A stretch of 64,000 bases of DNA from Promethearchaeota archaeon (GTDB taxonomy: Archaea > Asgardarchaeota > Lokiarchaeia > Sigynarchaeales > SOKP01), in NCBI GenBank assembly GCA_019057775.1, contig JAHLWT010000275.1, positions 1-64,000 on the forward strand, written 5' to 3'. The position numbers and the translations under genes are program-made. The notes beneath the pieces were generated by a model, which did not search any database, was not told the origin of the DNA, and saw nothing but the letters and a program-made list of their open reading frames with translations. Shown here in pieces: positions 38,131-46,875 of this stretch (the first letter of the stretch is position 1; every line of letters starts with the position of its first letter).

Positions 38131-38510
38131 CGATTAATGTAATCTAAATAGAATGGATAAAAATCTTCATATTCTTCAATTGTCTCATCGGCAATTTCAT
38201 ATAATCTTGCTTTTTCCTTAACATAAAGAATTTCCCCTTTTAATACCTCAATCTGAACATATAATGGAAGTAATTGGAATATTTGAATATCTAATTTTTC
38301 ATTGAACTTTTTTAATAAATCTAAACGTATTTTGGGAAGTTTTTTCTTTTCTTCATCAACATATATACAAATATCAACATCACTATCGTCTAAATGATAC
38401 GAACTAAGAGAAGATCCATATAAGATAATAAATTCTGTTTTTGAAAAAATCTCTACATCTTTTAATTGTTCTAAAAATCCTTTAATTATTAGTTTAATCT
38501 CTCTATTCAT
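38127..38510 (-). CDS. mntA: MntA-type nucleotidyltransferase antitoxin
   Basis: The 127-residue minimal nucleotidyltransferase has the motif GS-x10-D-x-D (YGSSLSSYHLDDSDVDICI, residues about 31-49). It would adenylylate the HepT tyrosine and silence the toxin (type VII toxin-antitoxin system). It is the first gene of the pair. Downstream of the catalytic motif the expected third acid is plausible in LDIQIFQ. Confidence 0.88.
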   Translation of the reverse strand: MNREIKLIIKGFLEQLKDVEIFSKTEFIILYGSSLSSYHLDDSDVDICIYVDEEKKKLPKIRLDLLKKFNEKLDIQIFQLLPLYVQIEVLKGEILYVKEKARLYEIADETIEEYEDFYPFYLDYINR

Positions 38511-38638
38511 ATTAACATAATATCTTAATTAAAATATATAATCATCGATAAGTGAATAAATTAAGAGATATCAAGTACGGGGTATCACATGTTTTTATTT
38601 AAATTTTATATGTGATTCCATGTTATATTCAAATTATA

Positions 38639-38829
38639 ATGAAAGCTATTGTTTACGAAGAATTTGGATCCCCGGATGTTCTAGTTTAAGGATGTAGAAA
38701 TCCCCTCCCCAAAAGACAATGAAGTCCTAATATTGGTATCCCCCTTACAAATTGGTGGAGATGGTTAGAAAGTTCGTTCTGCACCATAGAAGATTTAAAT
38801 TGTCGTGGAACTTTTAGAAAGTAAATAGT
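38639..38829 (+). pseudogene. Medium-chain dehydrogenase remnant
   Basis: ATG opens MKAIVYEEFGSPDVLV, the typical start of zinc-type/quinone-oxidoreductase MDR proteins. A frameshift follows, and the next frame continues KDVEIPSPKDNEVLI. The last part (KI-stop-IVVELLESK) resembles the C-terminal end of the same family, so about 280 residues of the middle are gone. It lies between the HepT/MntA and VapBC loci. Confidence 0.75.
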
Positions 38830-38964
38830 GCTTAGAACTAAATAAAAAATATTCGGATGATTTTATTGAACGTGTTATTAAAAATAAGAATAATAAAATA
38901 TAAAGTAGCATTTAAATAGATATAAATAGTAATATATTTATAATAAGATTTTCACTTAATACAT

Positions 38965-39207
38965 ATGACGCAAAAAACTATATCTTTAAACGAAAAAGCG
39001 TATAAGAAACTAAAGAAATTTAAGAAATCAAAAGAGAGTTTTTCTGATCTCATTATTCGGTTATGCGATACGAAAGAAAAAGTTGAGAAGGAAGATATTC
39101 TCCTAAAATATGTAGGATTATTTAAAGATAATTCTGCTGATTGGGAAAAAGTTGAGAAAGAAATTCAAAAAGAACGAGACCGCCATTTAATTTCAGAGGA
39201 AAGTTAA
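38965..39207 (+). CDS. vapB: VapB-type antitoxin (DUF217-like)
   Basis: The 80-residue protein begins QKTISLNEKAYKKLKKFKK and SFSDLIIRLCD, the DNA-binding pattern of archaeal DUF217-type VapB antitoxins. An acidic/basic tail would wrap the toxin. Its stop overlaps the VapC start (TAATG). AT-rich boxes (ATATATTTATAA) upstream are likely promoter and operator. Confidence 0.85.
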   Translation: MTQKTISLNEKAYKKLKKFKKSKESFSDLIIRLCDTKEKVEKEDILLKYVGLFKDNSADWEKVEKEIQKERDRHLISEES

Positions 39208-39641
39208 TGATTTGTTTATTGGATACGAATATTTTGATTGGAATTCTCCGTGAACATAAACCAATTGTATTAAAATATAATCAATTAACTAAAAAGCATC
39301 AAGATAAAGGCATAACATCATATACTATTGCAGAATTATATGAAGGTGTTAATAGAGTAGAATCATTGAAAAAAATGGAAGCTCAATTGAAGCTTTTAGA
39401 AATGCTACTCAATGATTTCGAAAGGCGAAATAGAATTTTTTCTTTATCTCGGAAAGAAGCAGAAAGATATGCAGAACTAAAAATAGCCTTGGAAAAAAAT
39501 GGAACTCCGATTCCTATTATGGATCTATTAATAGGGACAATTGCAATTGTTAACAACTATAAATTTATCACATCTGATAAAAAACATTTTCAAAATCTGG
39601 AAGTTATTCTTCCAAAATTCAATATAGAATACTGGATTTGA
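39207..39641 (+). CDS. vapC: VapC PIN-domain toxin
   Basis: The 144-residue PIN ribonuclease has all four acidic positions: CLLDTNILIG (Asp6), TIAELYEGV (Glu43), PIMDLLIGTIA and ITSDKKHF. It cleaves RNA (tRNA or rRNA in characterised members) when freed from VapB. It overlaps the antitoxin stop by one base and has a normal length, so the pair looks intact. Confidence 0.9.
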   Translation: MICLLDTNILIGILREHKPIVLKYNQLTKKHQDKGITSYTIAELYEGVNRVESLKKMEAQLKLLEMLLNDFERRNRIFSLSRKEAERYAELKIALEKNGTPIPIMDLLIGTIAIVNNYKFITSDKKHFQNLEVILPKFNIEYWI

Positions 39642-39820
39642 TAGAAGACTCTAGGGTTTGGATTTGGATTAATCCTATATTTTTTCTTATCCATAATGTG
39701 GTATGACTGTTGGGTAGATCAATTACTTAGAACATATTATTAAACACCCAAATATTAAAAAAAAGGTTTAAAATTATAATAGTAGAAAAATATAAAAAGT
39801 AGAATTTTCTATTTTTAATT

Positions 39821-40096
39821 ATGGCAAATGTAAAAATGAATAACAAAAGTCTTTTAGAAAAATTACAAGCTGAAATTACATTAAAAATCGGGAGGAAAAT
39901 GTCTCAACAAGACTTATTAGATAAAAGTATTGAATTTACATATAATCGACTTGAGGATTTTATAAAAGAAAATATTAACCATCCTCCAATTACAGATGAA
40001 TTAATAAATCGATTAAAGAATAGTGCTATTGATGCTCCCTTAGCTTATCAAGATAAATCTGATGATGAATTGTTATACGGATTAAAAAGACAATAA
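39821..40096 (+). CDS. Putative antitoxin of a PIN pair
   Basis: The 91-residue helical protein (NKSLLEKLQAEITLKIGRK, MSQQDLLDKSIEFTY) has the look of an archaeal VapB-like antitoxin. Its N-terminal half may bind DNA, and the tail contains SDDELLYGLKRQ. It is followed 15 bases later by a PIN frame. TATA-like sequence (TATAAAAAG) lies about 25 bases upstream of the ATG, suggesting a leaderless start. Confidence 0.65.
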   Translation: MANVKMNNKSLLEKLQAEITLKIGRKMSQQDLLDKSIEFTYNRLEDFIKENINHPPITDELINRLKNSAIDAPLAYQDKSDDELLYGLKRQ

Positions 40097-40111
40097 TTAA
40101 GAGAGTGATTC

Positions 40112-40534
40112 ATAATAGCTATTATTCTTGATTCTAATTTTCTATTCGCAATTACTTTTAAAAGAGATACAAATTTTCTAAGAGCTTATGAACTTTTTAT
40201 GGAATTAAAAGAAAGTGAAGCCCAACCCTTACTTACAAATAATTTAGTTTTAGAAGAAACCATAAATCTAGTAGTTGCGAGATTTAATGGTAATCTTTTT
40301 CATTTAGATAAGATTTATAAGTTATTTTGGGGAGATGACAATTTTTTTCAGATTGAATATTTAAGGCAAGATGAGTATAAAACAGTATTTAATAACCTAA
40401 AAAAATATATAACCCCTAAGAGATTATTGAGTTTTATTGATGCTTCCTTAATATCTTTATATCAAAAGTATAAAGCAGATAAAATCCTTTCTTTTGACAG
40501 TCATTTTGATAATATTCTTAAAAGATTATATTGA
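40112..40534 (+). CDS. PIN-domain protein with no normal start codon
   Basis: The open frame from 40112 encodes IIAIILDSNFLFAI, LVLEETIN, FIDASLISLYQKY and ILSFDSHFD, a complete set of PIN acids. But it begins with two ATA codons after a stop, with no ATG, GTG or TTG before 40199. Starting at 40199 would remove the first catalytic Asp. GAGAG lies seven bases before the ATA. Either initiation is at ATA, or the start codon has been lost and the toxin is silenced. Confidence 0.6.
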   Translation: MIAIILDSNFLFAITFKRDTNFLRAYELFMELKESEAQPLLTNNLVLEETINLVVARFNGNLFHLDKIYKLFWGDDNFFQIEYLRQDEYKTVFNNLKKYITPKRLLSFIDASLISLYQKYKADKILSFDSHFDNILKRLY

Positions 40535-40539
40535 TATAG

Positions 40540-40629
40540 CCAGTTGAAGGTGTTCAGTTCCATCCCGAATCCATAAGGAAAATTAAATTAGTCATGAATT
40601 TACATTACGTAGAACTTCATAAAAATTGA
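40540..40629 (+). pseudogene. Glutamine amidotransferase 3' fragment
   Basis: Just after the PIN stop the plus strand reads PVEGVQFHPESIRKIKLV and ends at 40627-40629. PVEGVQFHPESI is the hallmark end of TrpG-like class I glutamine amidotransferases. Nothing else of the gene is present. A similar GVQFHPESIR piece lies at 32195-32380 on the other strand next to another PIN cassette. Confidence 0.6.
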
Positions 40630-40736
40630 AACTTATCTATGAAGAAAATTTAATAATAGATTTGATATGGTTGAAAGAAGAATTCGAAATCTTATTTAAT
40701 TCTAAAATGGGTAATCACACTGAAATGGAAAGTTTC

Positions 40737-41930
40737 TTATTTATCTTTAATATCAACTTCGACATCAGTTTCCATTATCTCAAAGGGCTTCGATGGTTTG
40801 GATTCGTTAAAAGGTGTATTACAAACCCAGCACGCATTTTCCATATTAATCAATGCCTCAGAACATTTTATACAATAGAAGGTTTTGCACTCAGGGCAGA
40901 TATAATTTTTCCTGGAGAGTTCTCCTTTACAGACTAAGCAGATCTTCTTCTCTTGAGAAATTGAAACCTCCTCTTCAGTTAATTTTTGAGGTTTAGAAAA
41001 AGCTTTAAACACATCAGGTTTTTCTTTTCTGAATTCTGGTGTTTTTAAGGTCAGAGATAGGGATTTAACATCTTTTATTAAGCGATAATTCATATAAATT
41101 AAAAGAATAAGGATGAATAATTCAGTTGCTATATTAAAAATAAAAAGCTCAGTGAAAAGTATGGGGAAAGCCATGAAGATAAAACCGATAAAACTAATAA
41201 TATTAAAAACAGAGAATCCAACCCAATAAATCCGAGTTTGGGGCAAACGAGAAGGATTGATAAGTAAAGGTATCATGGCAACAAAAATTCCAATAATTAC
41301 AAATAATGGATCAATAAATAATGGTATTGAAATCAGCTCTTTATTTGGTGTATAGTTTAAAATGACTCCATTTACAAGAAGGGTAATCGATACAAGTAAG
41401 AGCAAACCAATAGCTTTAAATTCAAGTTTAGCCCATCTAGTAAATTTGTATAATATAAAAACTGTGATAATTATTTTGAAATTCCAGGATAAAGCTTCAA
41501 TACCAAGCGCAAACTTAAAAGGGAGTACTATTTGTAATATAGTTATAACAACGGTTATTGTCGTAAGAAGATATTTTGTAGGAAACACGCTTTTTTCTAC
41601 CATAAAATAGAGTAATACAAAACCCATCCCTGAAGAAACCAAAAAACCCCTGAATAAAATTTCATATATTGGACCATAATCGCTTATATCTCCAATAAAG
41701 GTGCCATTTTGAAAGATCCCATTAATTTGCAAATCACTAAGATAAAGAAAGATTCGCCCAATTCCAAAACAAATATATAAACAAGAAAAACCAATCAAGG
41801 GAAGTTTTTCCTTGATATTCTCCTTCTGTCTCCCCCTATATGTGTATAATAATCCACAAATAAAGAAAAAAACAATCAGTATCCCTACCAATAATCTCTC
41901 AATTGGGTCCCATATCATTACATCAACCAT
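40737..41930 (-). CDS. Multi-pass membrane protein with C4C4 zinc finger
   Basis: The 397-residue protein has about eight hydrophobic segments (residues 8-300) and a cytosolic tail ending in a zinc finger: CLVC-x10-CPEC-x4-CIKC-x10-CWVC, then PSKPFE. The spacing resembles the C4C4 RING-like domain of TFIIH p44/SSL1. The same finger ends the TPR protein at 56340-57698. The likely role is a membrane sensor or anchor that recruits a partner through the finger; no enzymatic motif is visible. Confidence 0.75.
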   Translation of the reverse strand: MVDVMIWDPIERLLVGILIVFFFICGLLYTYRGRQKENIKEKLPLIGFSCLYICFGIGRIFLYLSDLQINGIFQNGTFIGDISDYGPIYEILFRGFLVSSGMGFVLLYFMVEKSVFPTKYLLTTITVVITILQIVLPFKFALGIEALSWNFKIIITVFILYKFTRWAKLEFKAIGLLLLVSITLLVNGVILNYTPNKELISIPLFIDPLFVIIGIFVAMIPLLINPSRLPQTRIYWVGFSVFNIISFIGFIFMAFPILFTELFIFNIATELFILILLIYMNYRLIKDVKSLSLTLKTPEFRKEKPDVFKAFSKPQKLTEEEVSISQEKKICLVCKGELSRKNYICPECKTFYCIKCSEALINMENACWVCNTPFNESKPSKPFEIMETDVEVDIKDK

Positions 41931-42241
41931 TTCACTCCCTCCTTGAATCCAAATGTTTGAAAAATTGGAATCTTAACTATTTATTAGAAATTATTTCCTA
42001 TTTACATTTAAATTTATACTTTTATGAATTTCAAAAATCTATGTGAAACCTATAAAATTTATTTGTTCATTAGTAGATATAAATTCTCCAATTTTACAAG
42101 CTTTCATCAAATCGAGCCTATTCATCGTGACACATAATATTATGGTTTAAAAAAGGAAAGAAATATTGTATATTAATATAGAATAATTTTTTAATTAAGA
42201 GAAGTAATTGAAATTTAATACAAAAAAACAGAATTATTACC
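41931..42241. other. Divergent promoter region
   Basis: This gap separates the membrane/zinc-finger gene and the flavoprotein gene, which diverge. It is AT-rich. I see only a roughly 28-codon minus-strand frame that I would not call a gene, and no repeat or RNA. Both promoters should lie here. Confidence 0.4.
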
Positions 42242-43483
42242 ATGGTCTATGATTTAATAATTGTCGGTGGAGGTCCAGGAGGGGCTACTGCAGCAAAAGT
42301 GGCAGCCGAAGGAGGCGGAAATGTTTTATTACTTGAGGCTGCCGAGGAAGGACGGTATAAATGCTGTGCTGGAGGCATTCCGGTCTCTAATGAGGAATTC
42401 ACACCAATTCCCAAGGGTGTTGGTGAGCGTGAAATTACGGGCGGAGTCGTTGTCACCCCGAAAAATGGACCAATGAAATTCGATGCAGCAAGTGAAAAAG
42501 ATAAAGGTTTCTGCATGTTTCGAACGGACTTCGATAAGTTCCTACTAAACTCTGCCCAAGATGCCGGTGCTCAAGTTACATATCGATTTCGAGTAAAAGG
42601 AATTGAAATCCATAGTAGCGGAAAAGTGCTGGTAAAAGGCCCTCAAGAATATCGATGTAAATGTGTAATTCTAGCAACGGGCCTTGGAGGAGCACATCTC
42701 CAACGACACCTTGGAATAGAAGTCCCACCCATGATAAATGGAATACAGGCCGAATTTGAGATCCCTGAATCGGTCATTAACGAGGAATTCGGCAATAAAG
42801 TTTGGGAATTCTTCGATCGTACCGTAGCTGATCATGGTGTCGCCTGGGCATTTCCTAAGCGGGATGCTGTGAGTATCGGGGTATTAGGAAGGAACGCAAA
42901 AATATCACATCTTAAAGCTTTCTTCCGTTACCCGTACATAAAGGATAAACTTGAGGGGAGAAAAATGAAGGTGTTTGGGTGCCACAAGATTTGGGCTGCA
43001 CCTATTCCTGATAAGTTGATTGCGAAGCCCTATCGTGAACGTGTAATGATTGTTGGAGATGCATGTGGAACAGCAGATCCCATTTTATATGAAGGAATCT
43101 ATCAAGCTCGATTATCGGGTAAATTTGCTGCTGATACATTCTGCAAAGCGCTTGATGAGGAAGATTTCGGAGCAAAAAGTTTTGCACGATATCATGATCT
43201 CTTGCTAAAGCACCTTTACGAGGATGAATTAAGATATGCTTACAAAATCCACACCCTTTTATATCACAGTGGACTGTTAGAGAAAATTATCGATGCTTCA
43301 TATTCGATCGCACAGGAAGATCCTGAGATGATGCAATCATTGATTGCAATGTTTTCTAGAAGTCAAACTAGGAAACAGATTTGGAAAGTGATGCTCTCTC
43401 ATAAACGGAAGCTTGTTAAAGAGTTAGGAATTAGGAGTAGCTTACGCTTGATACCCACATTATATCGTGCTTCACGCATATAA
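42242..43483 (+). CDS. Geranylgeranyl reductase-family flavoprotein
   Basis: The 413-residue FAD enzyme has the N-terminal dinucleotide motif IIVGGGPGGATAAKVAAEGG, the KCCAGGIP stretch typical of this family, and VILATG. The second FAD motif is MIVGDACGTADPILYEGI, followed by ARLSGKFAA. Members saturate the geranylgeranyl chains of archaeal lipids or quinones. The exact substrate is not shown. GC content is higher than in neighbouring genes. It appears to be a single transcription unit. Confidence 0.88.
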   Translation: MVYDLIIVGGGPGGATAAKVAAEGGGNVLLLEAAEEGRYKCCAGGIPVSNEEFTPIPKGVGEREITGGVVVTPKNGPMKFDAASEKDKGFCMFRTDFDKFLLNSAQDAGAQVTYRFRVKGIEIHSSGKVLVKGPQEYRCKCVILATGLGGAHLQRHLGIEVPPMINGIQAEFEIPESVINEEFGNKVWEFFDRTVADHGVAWAFPKRDAVSIGVLGRNAKISHLKAFFRYPYIKDKLEGRKMKVFGCHKIWAAPIPDKLIAKPYRERVMIVGDACGTADPILYEGIYQARLSGKFAADTFCKALDEEDFGAKSFARYHDLLLKHLYEDELRYAYKIHTLLYHSGLLEKIIDASYSIAQEDPEMMQSLIAMFSRSQTRKQIWKVMLSHKRKLVKELGIRSSLRLIPTLYRASRI

Positions 43484-43529
43484 CTTATTCTTTTTAAAAC
43501 ATACGATTCCCATGATAAATTTTTTGTGT

Positions 43530-43790
43530 TTACTTTACTATCAAAACAACACAATTTACACTGTTTAATACATATTCAAATACAATCCCTATGAGTGTTC
43601 GTCGAAGCTTAGAATGATCACCATTATATCCTAAAAGATCTAAACTAAAACCCCCATCAACTACTTGTTTTTCAATATAATTTTGAAGCCCGACATCACA
43701 TGTTGGTATTATGTCAACCGGAACCTTGAATTCTTCGAATTTCTGTTTTACAACAGCCATTAATTTCTTGGCTCTTTTAGTTTAGTGAAA
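43530..43790 (-). pseudogene. UspA-type stress protein, C-terminal half
   Basis: The minus strand encodes AKKLMAVVKQKFEEFKVPVD, then LGYNGDHSKLRRTLIGIVF and NCVVLIVK, the second half of a universal stress protein (nucleotide loop G-2x-G-9x-G). The first half, with the VAVDGS start, is missing. A stop lies just before the conserved part, and a shifted frame upstream may hold further debris. A 76-residue product from 43760 could be made but would be incomplete. Confidence 0.65.
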
Positions 43791-43897
43791 TTTACTCCTG
43801 TTTCTGTTACTCTCACAGCTACTACAAATATGTCAAAAAGGTTTTTATATTCTTGTTGAATAATCACATATTAACCATAAATTATGGGTGAATTTAA

Positions 43898-46675
43898 TTG
43901 AAAAAAAATAACAAAATAAATCTGTTAATAATTACACTAATTCTATCGTTTCTTTTCAGTTTCAACAATATTACTCAACATAACAACATATCTAAATATT
44001 CAGAGATACAACTTAGAAGTAGTTCAACTACTATTCCTTTTATCGTTGGAGTGAAGCAGGGTCCATTTAACCTTGATCCAATAGATGCTTGGGAAATGGG
44101 TGCAAATAATGTATTTGATCAAGTATTTGAGGGTTTATTCACATATAATTTAAGTGACCCTGATCTCGCATTGATACCGCAACTTGCGTCAGCAACTGTC
44201 GCACCGACGTGGTCATCAGATAGCTTAAACTATACTGTTACACTCAAAGACAATGTTACATTCCACGACGGTGCCCCATTTAACGCATCAGCAGTTCAAT
44301 GGAATTGGGAGAGAATGGCTTGGGCTTTAAACTCTACTGGAACCAACACGATTAAGGTAACTAATGTAGCGGGGTTATATATATGGCCGGATGGAACGCC
44401 CATTGTGGACCATACTGTAGTTATCAATGAATCTGCCATAAGATTCATACTAAATGCACCATATGCACCATTTCAAGCTTTGTTATGCTTTAGCGGTTCA
44501 TACATTCAATCTCCAAAAAGTACTCCTAAAGATGCCTACATCGATTTGACTACTGGAGATATCGTCGGGACTGGCCCTTTTGTTTATGATTCGTACGAGT
44601 CTAATGTCGAAGTACTCTTTCATGCTTTTGACGATTATTGGAAAGGAAAAGCGAACATTACTGAATTAGTTTTTAAACGAATTTTCGATAACAATGACAG
44701 AGACAACGCATTACTGAATGGTGAGATTCATTTTTTAGAGAGTCCTTCATGGTCTATGTTAGACACTTTCAAGGCTCATCCTAACATAGATGTATTAGAT
44801 TTCGGGAAAAAAAGCGCGACCATGTATTATATTGGGATGAATAACAATAAAATAAATAAGACCTTCAGAGAAGCAATTTCATATGCAATCAATTATTCCT
44901 CTATAATCGAGGATCTTCTATTAGGGGGTGCTGACAGAATGAAATCTCCTATTCCAGAAGGTATCATGTTTTCTAACTCCACATTTGACGTACCGATATT
45001 AAACCTAACACATGCAAGATTGGTAATGCAATCTATGGATTTTGGAGTAGGTTTTAATATATCTGACGATACTGAATGGGTAGATAAGAAAAATAATGCA
45101 CCATTTGCATCATTTAATTATACTTATAACATCGGAAATACGCTCAGAGAAGATTTACTAGGTTTACTACAAGATAATCTTGGAAAAATTGGAGTCAATG
45201 TAACTGATGCTGGTATGACATGGGGTAACTTTAGTGACAGGCTTTATGAATGGAATGGTCGTACTAGGGATATGTTAGAGCTTTACCAGATTGGGTGGGG
45301 TCCTGATTATAATGATCCAAGCAATTACATTAATACAATGTTTACAAATAGTTCTAGAGCACAAAATACAGCACAATATGATGGTTACCTCGCAGCTAAA
45401 GAGGATGGTAGGGATCCATTTGCCCTGAATGACAATGTTCAGCTCTTAATGGAAGCGGCTATAGTCGAACTCAATCCAGTAGTAAGAGAGGTCATGTATG
45501 ACAGAATTCAAGAACTCTTAATTACAAGAGATATGCCATGGGCTTACTGCTATGTTCCAAAATTATATCATGCTCTCCATGTCAAATTAACGGGATTTCA
45601 GCAAAATGCTTTAAATAAGTTAGATTTCTATTCTTGTACATGGGAATATTATTACACCCCTGATTCCCTCTCTATTACTACTCCTGATAGCTCCGATTCG
45701 TGGGAAACAGGTACTACTCACACAATTAATTGGACCTCAACATATAGTATCACAGATGTGTTGATCGAATTATATTGGAAGGGAACGCTTAATGCAACTA
45801 TACAAGTACTCCTAACGACGGGTCATATTCGCGGATCATATTTATGGACTATACCTTCTGGACTCGCTAATTCTACCTTATATCAGATAAAAATTACTGA
45901 TGTGTCTAATTCTTCCATATATGATCATAGTGATTATTTTGAGATATATACACTGCCTTCATCGGGTAACTCAATTACGGTCACTAATCCTACTGGGCTA
46001 GTAGCATGGGAAACAAGTACTACTAACACAATTAATTGGACCTCAACATATAGTATCACAGATGTGTTGATCGAATTATATTGGAAGGGAACGCTTAATG
46101 CAACTATACAAGTACTCCTAACGACGGGTCATATTCGCGGATCATATTTATGGACTATACCTTCTGGACTCGCTAATTCTACCTTATATCAGATAAAAAT
46201 CACTGATGTATCTAATCCTTCCATTTATGATTTTAGCGATTATTTTGAAATATATACACCTCCTCCACAGGCGGACTCAATTACGGTCACTAATCCTTCT
46301 GGGATTGTAGCATGGCAAATAGAAACTATTCATTCTATTACTTGGACATCAACTGGCAGTATCACGAATGTGAAAATTGAACTCTATATCCTTGACAATC
46401 TTAATTTAGTACTCACTATGGACACCCCGAACGATGGTGAGCTAACATGGACAATTCCATCTGGACTCGTTAATTCTACTTTCTATCAGATAAGAATCTC
46501 AGATCTGGCAAATCCTTCCACATATGATTATAGTGATTATTTTGCGATATACGATCCCACTATTATTGATTTGCTTGAAGAGATTCCTGGATATGATATT
46601 TACCTTCTATGTATGATAATAGGTCTAATCTCAGTGCTTCTGATAAAAAAGCAATACAAACATTTCAAAAAATAA
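43898..46675 (+). CDS. Family-5 solute-binding protein with Ig-like repeats
   Basis: The 925-residue protein starts at TTG after GGGTGA. It has a signal peptide (residues 6-25), then an SBP_bac_5 peptide/oligosaccharide-binding domain (FDQVFEGLF, ATVAPTWSSDSLNYTVTLKD, FHDGAPFNASAVQW, GTGPFVYDSY) to about residue 585. Three beta domains of about 100 residues follow (WTSTYSITDVLIELYWKG ... LWTIPSGLANSTLYQIKI), like Ser-Thr-rich/Kre9-type modules, and then a C-terminal membrane anchor (YLLCMIIGLISVLLI) with a basic end. It would capture peptides or sugars at the cell surface. No ABC permease or ATPase genes are adjacent. Confidence 0.9.
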   Translation: MKKNNKINLLIITLILSFLFSFNNITQHNNISKYSEIQLRSSSTTIPFIVGVKQGPFNLDPIDAWEMGANNVFDQVFEGLFTYNLSDPDLALIPQLASATVAPTWSSDSLNYTVTLKDNVTFHDGAPFNASAVQWNWERMAWALNSTGTNTIKVTNVAGLYIWPDGTPIVDHTVVINESAIRFILNAPYAPFQALLCFSGSYIQSPKSTPKDAYIDLTTGDIVGTGPFVYDSYESNVEVLFHAFDDYWKGKANITELVFKRIFDNNDRDNALLNGEIHFLESPSWSMLDTFKAHPNIDVLDFGKKSATMYYIGMNNNKINKTFREAISYAINYSSIIEDLLLGGADRMKSPIPEGIMFSNSTFDVPILNLTHARLVMQSMDFGVGFNISDDTEWVDKKNNAPFASFNYTYNIGNTLREDLLGLLQDNLGKIGVNVTDAGMTWGNFSDRLYEWNGRTRDMLELYQIGWGPDYNDPSNYINTMFTNSSRAQNTAQYDGYLAAKEDGRDPFALNDNVQLLMEAAIVELNPVVREVMYDRIQELLITRDMPWAYCYVPKLYHALHVKLTGFQQNALNKLDFYSCTWEYYYTPDSLSITTPDSSDSWETGTTHTINWTSTYSITDVLIELYWKGTLNATIQVLLTTGHIRGSYLWTIPSGLANSTLYQIKITDVSNSSIYDHSDYFEIYTLPSSGNSITVTNPTGLVAWETSTTNTINWTSTYSITDVLIELYWKGTLNATIQVLLTTGHIRGSYLWTIPSGLANSTLYQIKITDVSNPSIYDFSDYFEIYTPPPQADSITVTNPSGIVAWQIETIHSITWTSTGSITNVKIELYILDNLNLVLTMDTPNDGELTWTIPSGLVNSTFYQIRISDLANPSTYDYSDYFAIYDPTIIDLLEEIPGYDIYLLCMIIGLISVLLIKKQYKHFKK
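45721..46200 (+). repeat. Two identical 174-bp tracts inside SBP gene
   Basis: Bases 45721-45894 and 46027-46200 (offset 306) are identical as far as I can read. They encode the same part of beta repeats 1 and 2 of the solute-binding protein. Flanking codons differ, and repeat 3 has diverged. Recent duplication or gene conversion is indicated. Confidence 0.85.
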
Positions 46676-46688
46676 AAACCTTAATACC

Positions 46689-46698
46689 TTTTTTTTTA
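46689..46698 (+). terminator. Poly-T terminator
   Basis: A run of about ten T starts 13 bases after the stop of the solute-binding protein. T-tracts of this kind end archaeal transcripts. Confidence 0.4.
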
Positions 46699-46700
46699 CT

Positions 46701-46769
46701 TTCAAAGACTTTTTCTGGTTTCATATTCAGCAATTTATTGTCGGCTCTGTATTATTGAATCAGCTTTAC
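46701..46769 (-). pseudogene. 3' fragment of a DUF362 gene
   Basis: The minus strand reads VKLIQ-stop-YRADNKLLNMKPEKV. The intact DUF362 gene at 49460-50278 has AKLILSYGADNKLLNTKPEEV at its end. About 23 codons of a second copy therefore survive, on the far side of the helicase gene, carrying a stop and lacking everything upstream. Confidence 0.75.
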
Positions 46770-46875
46770 CCACAAATCAAGTTTTTACCTGGAAACGGTT
46801 TGATTTCTTAATATTTTCTCTACTTATTTTTATATAACAATACAGTCGAGGATTCCTATAATTTAAAATTAGAAT

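Noticed and set aside
40626..40937. Plus-strand frame of 103 codons
   Set aside because: Most of it lies antisense to the conserved zinc-finger end of the 40737-41930 membrane protein; it has no recognisable motif.
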